Below, piece by piece: positions 1 through 5,151 of a DNA stretch of 5,151 nt. Numbering within the stretch: position 1 is the stretch's first letter; each line of letters begins with the position of its first letter. The DNA is from Candidatus Delongbacteria bacterium. GTDB taxonomy: Bacteria > UBA4055. The DNA lies in contig WTAK01000147.1 of the NCBI GenBank assembly GCA_013139625.1, positions 1-5,151 of the forward strand. Reading direction: 5' to 3'. A model generated the notes under the pieces. The model ran no database searches and was not told the DNA's origin. It was given only the letters and a program-made list of their open reading frames with translations. Both the position numbers and the translations under genes were made by a program.

Positions 1-378
1 TTCGGATTTTATTGGCATCTTCAACCAAAGACAATCGTCGGTTTCGTAGTAAATGGTAGCGGTGATCGATTTGATATAGAAGGTGAATACATACAAATTG
101 ATCAATACATTTACGGTCTAAGTGCAATACACTATCTTAGTGATTCTTTTGGGAAGGGTTTTTTCCTGAGAGGAGATGCCGGAATTGCGGTATTATCACT
201 TACAAGTTCTTTTGGAGATGAAGTTACAAGTGAAAATGGATTTGGAGTTCTATTGGGTGGTGGTTGGTCATTTGATTTTGGAGGGACAAGACTTTTGCTT
301 AATGCCAATTATGCTCATCGTATTGTTGAGGGAGAGTCGTATGGTGCAATTGGCTTTTCAATTGGGGGATTATTTTAG
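1..378 (+). CDS. Outer-membrane beta-barrel protein, C-terminal part (5' truncated)
   Basis: Frame 1 is open from the first base to a TAG at 376-378, giving 125 residues without a start, so the gene begins outside the window. The protein alternates hydrophobic/aromatic strands with short polar turns: examples are KTIVGFVVNGSG, GFFLRGDAGIAVLSL, NGFGVLLGGGWSFDFG, TRLLLNANYAHRI and SYGAIGFSIGGLF. It ends in phenylalanine, as expected for the C-terminal beta-signal read by the BAM machinery. This pattern is typical of small outer-membrane barrels of the OmpA/OMP_b-brl (PF13505-like) type. It probably sits in the outer membrane as a structural or pore-like protein; no substrate can be inferred. 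The 3' end overlaps the convergent small gene by 9 bp, and no hairpin terminator is visible downstream. Confidence is good for the barrel class and low for any specific family. Confidence 0.85.
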   Translation, partial: FGFYWHLQPKTIVGFVVNGSGDRFDIEGEYIQIDQYIYGLSAIHYLSDSFGKGFFLRGDAGIAVLSLTSSFGDEVTSENGFGVLLGGGWSFDFGGTRLLLNANYAHRIVEGESYGAIGFSIGGLF

Positions 379-612
379 TTCTCTTTCTGAGTATTTTTTA
401 TCTTTTTTAGATTTGTAAATTATGAATACCCCAATAAGAAAGATAATAATATTAATAATTGTAAATGTGAAAATCGGTAGATCAGCTGAAGGTATATCTG
501 GAATAGCATCCATTGCTGTTTTAGTTGTAAAAAGCATTATCTCATCATAGATCGAATAACCTATGAGAAGTAAACCGATAAATCTTTTAAATCCTTTTTT
601 GAACAAAGTCAT
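370..612 (-). CDS. Small two-helix inner-membrane protein of unknown function
   Basis: An 80-residue product I do not recognise. It has a basic N-terminus (KKGFKR, residues 5-10), a first hydrophobic helix at about 11-29, and a short loop at 30-46 containing several Asp and Pro. A very hydrophobic second helix (about 47-66) is followed by a Lys-rich tail (KSKKDKK, 67-73). The positive-inside rule predicts both ends in the cytoplasm and the loop in the periplasm. The start is fixed: an in-frame TAA lies two codons upstream (616-618) and the next Met is residue 26. No Shine-Dalgarno is visible before the ATG, only an AT-rich leader. The last codons overlap the end of the convergent barrel gene by 9 bp. 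The coherent topology argues for a real gene, but its short length and missing ribosome site leave some doubt. Confidence 0.68.
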   Translation of the reverse strand: MTLFKKGFKRFIGLLLIGYSIYDEIMLFTTKTAMDAIPDIPSADLPIFTFTIINIIIFLIGVFIIYKSKKDKKYSERELK

Positions 613-656
613 AACTTAAATTACTATAAAAATATTTCAAAAGCAATCAGAACGAA

Positions 657-700
657 AATATTTTTCTTTTGTTTAATCAGTATAAATTTAGCATATTATA
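657..700 (+). promoter_or_regulatory. Promoter of the esterase-like gene (copy 1 of a shared element)
   Basis: The 21 bases at 657-677 are identical to 2325-2345, and the 11 bases at 690-700 (AGCATATTATA) are identical to 2358-2368, with a diverged 12-base spacer of equal length in both. A -35/-33-like TTGTTT (669-674) and a -10/-7-like TATTAT (694-699) are 19 bp apart. The -10-like box ends 29 bp before the ATG at 729, against 30 bp for the second copy. The AT-rich boxes and wide spacing resemble primary-sigma promoters of FCB bacteria, which differ from the E. coli consensus. The assignment as a promoter is inferred from conservation and position. Confidence 0.7.
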
Positions 701-717
701 ACAAGGTAACAACTTAC

Positions 718-722
718 AGGTG
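718..722 (+). promoter_or_regulatory. Ribosome binding site of the esterase-like gene
   Basis: AGGTG lies 6 bases before the ATG at 729. It is a moderate Shine-Dalgarno match and supports that start, which directly precedes a signal peptide. Confidence 0.55.
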
Positions 723-728
723 CATTAA

Positions 729-2294
729 ATGAAATTTTATCTTTTTTTGATTATACTTCATTGTTGGTCTGTATTCGGACAGGTAAGTCCTAGCCGAGTT
801 GAGCGGAGGACTTTTTTATCAAACTCACTAGGTGTAGAAAAGCAATTCAAGATATACCTTCCATCTGGGTATGATGAAAGTTTTACTAATTATCCGGTTG
901 TATATTTTCTTAGGAACCATGAAGATGAATGGTTTGCAGGAGGTTATTCAGGGCGTGACGGTACAGCATTAAAAGAGGTAATTGATGGTTTAATTGATTC
1001 GGAAATAATTGGTAACTTGATTATTATTGCTCCTAATACTGGAAGTACTAGTGGAGGGTATGCAGGATTGGGAGTTAATATGCTCAGACCGGACCTTATT
1101 TATGGTACCGACGGTATAGGAACCGGTCTCTTTGAGGATTATATAATAGAGTTAACAGCATATGTAGATGAAGAATTTCGTACAATCCCGGATCGGAATC
1201 ACCGAGGTATTGATGGATTTTCATTAGGGGGGTATTCTTCTACAATGCTAGCACTGAAACATCCCGAACTTTTTTGCTCTGTAGGATCGTACGACGGAAC
1301 ACTAATGTGGCTTGATCTTGATGATCTTACAAAACCATGGGTAGATGATGATTGGTGGATGTATGATAATTATGTGACAAATCCTGTTTTTAATAATCCC
1401 CGGGATGTATCTTATTTGTTGCTTCATTCTGCAAGTAATATCTTAAACTCAGCAGATTCAGATAAACTTGATAGTATTCGTACTGTTCGTTTTCATATCT
1501 CTTGTGTAAGCCAGATAGTAGGTGGAAATCGAGCCCCGAACATGCAGTTCATGAGTATTATGCGTCAAAAAGGTATTTGGAACCGTTTTGAAAAGGGAGT
1601 ATTACATCCAACTGCATCACACACTTATGGAAATGCCGACCTCCATGCTACAGGATCTCTTATCAATCATTGGCAAGCTTTTAATGGAACTCAGATCTCC
1701 ACACCTGGAATTGTAGAATTCAGCACAGTAGATTGCGAAATTGGTGCTACAACAGAGGTTGTTATTTTCAATTATGGACCAGACAGTATAACAGTATCAT
1801 CAATATATAATTCCGAAGGTGTTTATCAGCTTGAAGATGTCCCGTATTTACCAAAAACTCTCTGTGCAGGTGACACACTATCCTTTAATGTTGAGTTCAA
1901 TCCACTTAAAAACATTATCTACACAGATATGATTCAGATTACAAGTAACGACCCTATTACGCCGATTTCAAAGATAATTCTTCACGGTGAAGGAATTAAT
2001 GAAGTCTCGATTGCAGAATCAATGCCGTCAACTTTTCAAATATACCAAAACTACCCTAACCCATTCAATCCAAGTACAACCATTGAATATTCTATCAATA
2101 AAAAATCACATGTAGAATTGTATGTTTATAATTCAAATGGTGAGTTTATAAGAAGACTGGTAAATGGAATACAAGAAACTGGTTCTTATAATGTTGAATT
2201 TAATGCTGAACAGCTATCAGTAGGATTATATTTTTACGAACTTAGAATTGATGGAATATCTGCCAGAAATAAAAAAATGCTGTTTTTAAAGTAA
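729..2294 (+). CDS. Secreted esterase-like alpha/beta-hydrolase with Ig-like domain and T9SS sorting tail
   Basis: The 521-residue product is built for export. Residues 1-17 form a signal peptide (MKFYLFLIILHCWSVFG, likely cut before Q18). Residues about 28-320 match the esterase D / enterochelin-esterase family (PF00756): FKIYLPSGYDE, YPVVYFL, LIIIAPN, then the nucleophile elbow GFSLGG with Ser165. Residues about 325-421 form a beta-sandwich of the choice-of-anchor-D / HYDIN-ASH type (VVIFNYGPDSITV, FNVEFNP, ITSNDP, ILHGEG). Residues about 431-521 are a type A T9SS C-terminal sorting domain (FQIYQNYPNPFNPST, ending KKMLFLK). The protein is therefore probably secreted through T9SS and surface-attached or released, perhaps acting on esters in polysaccharide or other polymers; the substrate is unknown. 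H298 or H306 could be the catalytic His. The acid is not clear: the usual G-x-x-D segment reads SCVSQIVGGN, and the family's LHG motif is LRN (61-63). It has its own promoter and overlaps no neighbour. Confidence 0.9.
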   Translation: MKFYLFLIILHCWSVFGQVSPSRVERRTFLSNSLGVEKQFKIYLPSGYDESFTNYPVVYFLRNHEDEWFAGGYSGRDGTALKEVIDGLIDSEIIGNLIIIAPNTGSTSGGYAGLGVNMLRPDLIYGTDGIGTGLFEDYIIELTAYVDEEFRTIPDRNHRGIDGFSLGGYSSTMLALKHPELFCSVGSYDGTLMWLDLDDLTKPWVDDDWWMYDNYVTNPVFNNPRDVSYLLLHSASNILNSADSDKLDSIRTVRFHISCVSQIVGGNRAPNMQFMSIMRQKGIWNRFEKGVLHPTASHTYGNADLHATGSLINHWQAFNGTQISTPGIVEFSTVDCEIGATTEVVIFNYGPDSITVSSIYNSEGVYQLEDVPYLPKTLCAGDTLSFNVEFNPLKNIIYTDMIQITSNDPITPISKIILHGEGINEVSIAESMPSTFQIYQNYPNPFNPSTTIEYSINKKSHVELYVYNSNGEFIRRLVNGIQETGSYNVEFNAEQLSVGLYFYELRIDGISARNKKMLFLK

Positions 2295-2324
2295 TATTTT
2301 ATAGTGTCTGAGAATCTCTGTTTC

Positions 2325-2368
2325 AATATTTTTCTTTTGTTTAATTAAAATAGTTTTAGCATATTATA
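2325..2368 (+). promoter_or_regulatory. Promoter of the lipoprotein gene (copy 2 of the shared element)
   Basis: Second copy of the element at 657-700. TTGTTT is at 2337-2342 and TATTAT at 2362-2367, again 19 bp apart. The -10-like box ends 30 bp before the ATG at 2398. It lies in the 103-bp gap after the esterase-like gene, so the lipoprotein gene probably has its own transcript, although no terminator is visible between the two genes. Confidence 0.7.
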
Positions 2369-2385
2369 CCTCGTACTACAATTAA

Positions 2386-2391
2386 AAGGAG
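2386..2391 (+). promoter_or_regulatory. Ribosome binding site of the lipoprotein gene
   Basis: AAGGAG lies 6 bases before the ATG at 2398, a strong canonical Shine-Dalgarno site. It decides the start and places the lipoprotein signal peptide at the N-terminus. Such a strong site is uncommon in core Bacteroidetes, which bears on the taxonomic guess. Confidence 0.8.
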
Positions 2392-2397
2392 TTATTT

Positions 2398-3612
2398 ATG
2401 AAGCTGAAAATGATATTTATATTGATTGCTATGATAATAATGTCATCATGTGTTACAGTTAAGCATGTATCCCCGATGGAAAGGGATAACGATAAACTCG
2501 AAGAGAAAGTCGTAGAAGAAGTTAAGGTTGAAGAGAAGAATCTTACTACCGGAAATAAGATAAGCCAATACTCTCACGACCATAATATAACGGAAGTGGA
2601 AGCTCAGGGTATGGGAGTTGACAGAGAGTCAGCTATCAAAGATGCTCAGAGAAATGCTATTTCAACTGCAATAGGTACTTACCTTGTTTCAGAGCAGGAA
2701 ATGAAGAACTATATGACAGTCCGAGATGATATTCTTTCTAAGAGTGAAGGTTTTGTGAAAGCTTATGAAGTGATAGATCAGTCAAGAGAGGTTGATAATA
2801 GCTGGACTGTAACTATCAAAGCTGCTGTAACTAAAGATATTGTTATGAGTGACATGGAATCTCTGGGAATTCTTTTAGCTCAGCTAGATAATCCATCATT
2901 GGTTGTTTTCTATGCTCCGAGAGGAGTTAAGTACGATAAAAGATATACAGAGCAAGCAATTAATAATATCAATCAATATTTTACTATCAACAGATACGAT
3001 GTTTACGATCTTGAACAATTGAATAAGATGATCGAAGATGACATTGCATTAAAAGAGATCGGTTTGGATGAAAATGTTACGATGGCTGAAATTTTATCTA
3101 AGAAGTTAAAGGCTGATATTTATGTTACTGTGGCAATAATGCTTGAGGACCTTGGTAACGGAAAGAAGAAAGCTAAAGCTACTGCAAAGATATTTAATTC
3201 TTCTACTGCAAAACTTCTCGGTGTTCAGAATGGTTACAGTGATGAAATTTGGGGTAATAACACAGCTTATGATGCAAATATAGATCAGGCTATCAAGAAA
3301 CTTATGCCATTGATCATGAATCAGGTTAAAGGGTACTGGGTTGAGCAGCTTGACAAAGGAAAGATGTATGTTCTGATGTTCAGTGATCTTCCACAGGGAA
3401 GGCAGTATAAAAAGGCACTTTTCGATATTTTAGATCAAAGTTCACGTGAAGTTAAGAAAATTTCTTACGAAGAATATAAGATCTGGATCAGGAAATCTAT
3501 TGACGAATATATTGATTCTGTAGGCGATGCTATTCAGGAGCAGATCTATGAGGGAAAGGATTTTGATTATGAAAATCGTGGCGAAAGGATCAATATCTTT
3601 AAGATCAAATAA
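2398..3612 (+). CDS. Envelope lipoprotein with FlgT-N-like domain and CsgG/TolB-N-like region
   Basis: The 404-residue product starts with a lipoprotein signal peptide (MKLKMIFILIAMIIMSSC), with the lipidated cysteine at C18. A charged Glu/Lys/Val-rich linker follows (about 29-48). Residues about 64-148 carry the pattern of the FlgT N-terminal / LPP20-like fold: AQGMGVDRESAIKDAQRNAI, then SKSEGFVKAYEVIDQ and WTVTIKAAVTKDIV. Residues about 166-275 resemble the CsgG/TolB-N alpha/beta fold: VVFYAPRG, a helix, NRYDVYDLEQLNKM, MAEILSKKLKADIYVTVAIML. The remaining 90 or so residues (KGKMYVLMFSDLP onward) look like a further small alpha/beta domain that I cannot name; DUF6175 proteins are a possible match. 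It is probably anchored to the periplasmic side of a membrane, perhaps as part of an envelope assembly. No flagellar or curli gene is present to indicate a pathway, so the function remains unknown. The gene ends just before a hairpin terminator. Confidence 0.85.
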   Translation: MKLKMIFILIAMIIMSSCVTVKHVSPMERDNDKLEEKVVEEVKVEEKNLTTGNKISQYSHDHNITEVEAQGMGVDRESAIKDAQRNAISTAIGTYLVSEQEMKNYMTVRDDILSKSEGFVKAYEVIDQSREVDNSWTVTIKAAVTKDIVMSDMESLGILLAQLDNPSLVVFYAPRGVKYDKRYTEQAINNINQYFTINRYDVYDLEQLNKMIEDDIALKEIGLDENVTMAEILSKKLKADIYVTVAIMLEDLGNGKKKAKATAKIFNSSTAKLLGVQNGYSDEIWGNNTAYDANIDQAIKKLMPLIMNQVKGYWVEQLDKGKMYVLMFSDLPQGRQYKKALFDILDQSSREVKKISYEEYKIWIRKSIDEYIDSVGDAIQEQIYEGKDFDYENRGERINIFKIK

Positions 3613-3629
3613 TGCTAAAATCTATGTAC

Positions 3630-3657
3630 GGGCGTAATTTATTACGCCCTACTTTTT
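3630..3657 (+). terminator. Intrinsic terminator after the lipoprotein gene
   Basis: A perfect 9-bp inverted repeat GGGCGTAAT / ATTACGCCC with a 2-base centre (3630-3649; effectively an 8-bp stem with a 4-base loop) is followed after TAC by five T at 3653-3657. It begins 18 bases after the lipoprotein stop. The helicase TAG stop (3649-3651, minus strand) touches the hairpin, and the T run encodes the helicase's last lysines. The hairpin can fold on both strands and may stop both convergent transcripts, but the T run favours the + direction. Confidence 0.82.
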
Positions 3658-5141
3658 CGCATATTTTGCTTTGATCTTCTCCATCATTTCTTTGATACTA
3701 TTCTTTGCGTTCTCAACATTTTTCTCTGAAGCTTGAGATGGTGGATATAAAAATAGATCCTCAGGTATCTCTTTTAAAAACCTTGATGGTTTAGATTTTT
3801 TCTCCTTACCGTACTGCATTCTTGTACTCGCTGAAGATAGATATAATTTTCTCTTAGCCCTTGTAACACCAACATAGCACAGTCTTCTTTCTTCTTCTAT
3901 ATTCTTATCTTCAATAGATCTTTTATGCGGTAGAATTCCATCTTCAAAACCACAGATAAATACATTCTCAAATTCAAGCCCCTTTGAACTGTGAAGAGTT
4001 AACACAAGAACTTGATTCCCCTGATTAGTATCATCAGATTCCTGCAAAAGAGATACTTTTTCCATGAAACCATTGATCGTAGGATTTCTCACTTCTTTCT
4101 CATACCGTTTTACAGAGTTTATCAATTCCTCAACATTTGCAACTCTTGATATAGATGCTTTTGTATTTTCTTTGCTTAGATATCCGAAATAGTCGATATC
4201 ATCTATAACATTAAGTAGAGTGTCAGACACAGAATGGCTATTAGAATATTCAATATTCTTTACAATAATATCCAAGAACTGAGAGAGATTGAAATGTTTT
4301 GGAGTGGAAATAGTACTTATTTTCTTAAAAGATCTGAGAGCAGCATAGAAGTTGATATTTTCCTGTTCTGCATAATTTGAGATCTTGAACACTGTATCTT
4401 CTCCGATACCTCTTTTTGGTGTGTTGATTATTCTGAGAGTAGAAACTTCATCAGATGGATTGGAAAGAACAGATAGGTATGCTAAAATATCTTTGATCTC
4501 TTTTCTGTCATAGAATTTATAATCACCGACAACTTTATAAGGTATATTACTCTCTCTGAAAACCTCTTCAATATTTCTACTGAGATAATTTGTACGCATT
4601 AGAACTGCGTAGTCAGAAAAATTTTTGTTCTTATCGTCTTTGATTCTTTCAGCAATAAGTTTTGCTTCATGAACAGCATCAATTCCCTGAACATACTCTA
4701 AAGGTACATTTATCTTATGGTGAGCTTTAACATTTTTGATTTTTCTCTCTTTATTGTTTCCAATGATACTATCGGCAGCGGACAATATTGTAGATGTACT
4801 TCTATAATTCACATTGAGTACAATTGTCTTACAGTCCTTCCATTTTTTTTCAAAATCCAAGATATTTCTAAAGTCTGCTCCACGAAAAGCATAAATGGAT
4901 TGATCATCATCACCTACGACAAACAAGTTATTATGATTACCTGCAAGATGATTTATGATGGCATTCTGTATCGGATTTGTATCTTGGAATTCATCGACCA
5001 TTATATATTTAAATTTTCTCTGGTACTTATATAAAACTTCAGGATGTTTACTCAAAAGTTCGAGCATTACAAGAAGCAGATCATCGAAGTCAAAGGCGTT
5101 ATTGAATTTCAAGATCCGTTTATATTCAGGCAATATTCTTT
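3649..5141 (-). CDS. UvrD/Rep/PcrA-type superfamily 1A DNA helicase (N-terminus missing)
   Basis: An ATP-dependent 3'-5' DNA helicase of repair and replication-restart type, acting in the cytoplasm. The 494 codons from position 5133 show the family motifs in order: NNAFDFDDLL (11-20), motif II VDEFQDT (46-52, Walker B), motif III VGDDDQSIYAFRGA (73-86), motif IV NYRST (109-113), motif V TLHSSKGLEFENVF (379-392) and motif VI EEERRLCYVGVTRAK (413-427). The Walker A and Q motifs of domain 1A, roughly the first 150-200 residues, are absent because the sequence ends here. The TTG at 5131-5133 is not a credible start: it lies inside a conserved segment, and reading continues as R-I-L-P-E-Y until a stop that uses the first base of an adapter remnant. 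The C-terminus is short, a Lys-rich tail after SRFLKEIPEDLF, without the Tudor-like end of PcrA/UvrD. That is closer to Rep in length, but the subfamily cannot be fixed. Confidence 0.96.
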
Positions 5142-5151
5142 AGATCGGAAG
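5142..5151 (+). other. Residual Illumina adapter at the contig end (not genomic)
   Basis: The terminal bases AGATCGGAAG match the first ten bases of the common Illumina read-through adapter, in the orientation expected at the 3' end of a read or contig. They lie exactly at the sequence edge. Real genomic sequence therefore probably ends at about 5141. The first adapter base completes a false TAA (5140-5142, minus strand) in the helicase frame. Confidence 0.9.

Noticed and set aside
176..418. An 80-codon open frame on the + strand
   Set aside because: It lies in another frame over the barrel gene, whose frame 1 runs open from base 1 with clear beta-strand pattern. Its own translation has no recognisable features.
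2310..2318. Palindrome GAGAATCTC as a terminator between the esterase-like and lipoprotein genes
   Set aside because: The stem is only 4 bp around a single base, too tight to fold, and no T run follows directly.
729..3612. A novel operon-like system formed by the esterase-like and lipoprotein genes
   Set aside because: Each gene has its own promoter and about 100 bp lies between them. Nothing in the proteins shows a shared substrate or complex, so only possible co-regulation is claimed.
4717..5034. A 105-codon + strand open frame
   Set aside because: It is antisense to highly conserved helicase motifs (II, III and IV) on the minus strand and has no homology-like features or ribosome site.
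5131..5133. TTG as the start codon of the helicase
   Set aside because: It lies just before a conserved internal segment (NNAFDFDDLL), domain 1A with Walker A would be missing, and the upstream stop is made by adapter sequence.
4955..5143. A 62-codon + strand open frame at the right edge
   Set aside because: It is antisense to the helicase motif II region, and its stop lies partly in the adapter bases.

Overview
The window is AT-rich (about one third G+C by eye) and looks like a short contig from an uncultured low-GC bacterium of the FCB superphylum. The main clue is the secreted esterase-like protein, which ends in a type IX secretion (T9SS) sorting domain with the motif YQNYPNPFNPST. That wording is typical of FCB lineages outside the classical Bacteroidetes, such as Cloacimonadota, Marinimicrobia, Delongbacteria, Calditrichota and Ignavibacteria. 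A clear Shine-Dalgarno site before the lipoprotein gene also argues against a core Bacteroidetes genome. The exact phylum cannot be fixed from this sequence.

Layout, left to right. Positions 1-378 (+) hold the C-terminal part of an outer-membrane beta-barrel protein, cut by the window start. It converges on, and overlaps by 9 bp, a small gene for a two-helix membrane protein (370-612, -). A 116-bp divergent spacer follows, carrying a promoter for the secreted esterase-like protein (729-2294, +). A second promoter with nearly the same sequence precedes a lipoprotein gene (2398-3612, +) with a FlgT-N-like domain and a CsgG/TolB-N-like region. A 9-bp-stem hairpin followed by a T run separates this gene from a convergent UvrD/Rep/PcrA-type DNA helicase gene (3649 to the right edge, -), which lacks its N-terminus.

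The last 10 bases (5142-5151) match the start of the standard Illumina adapter. They are almost certainly not genomic. They create a false in-frame stop that makes the helicase look as if it begins at a TTG codon. The helicase is really an open-ended partial gene.

Three of the five genes encode cell-envelope or secreted products. The esterase-like and lipoprotein genes are tandem and appear to share a promoter type, so they may be co-regulated, but nothing shows that they act in one pathway. The helicase is a housekeeping DNA repair/replication gene with no visible link to the others. I see no CRISPR array, tRNA, rRNA, insertion sequence or phage gene, and no convincing undescribed multi-gene system.
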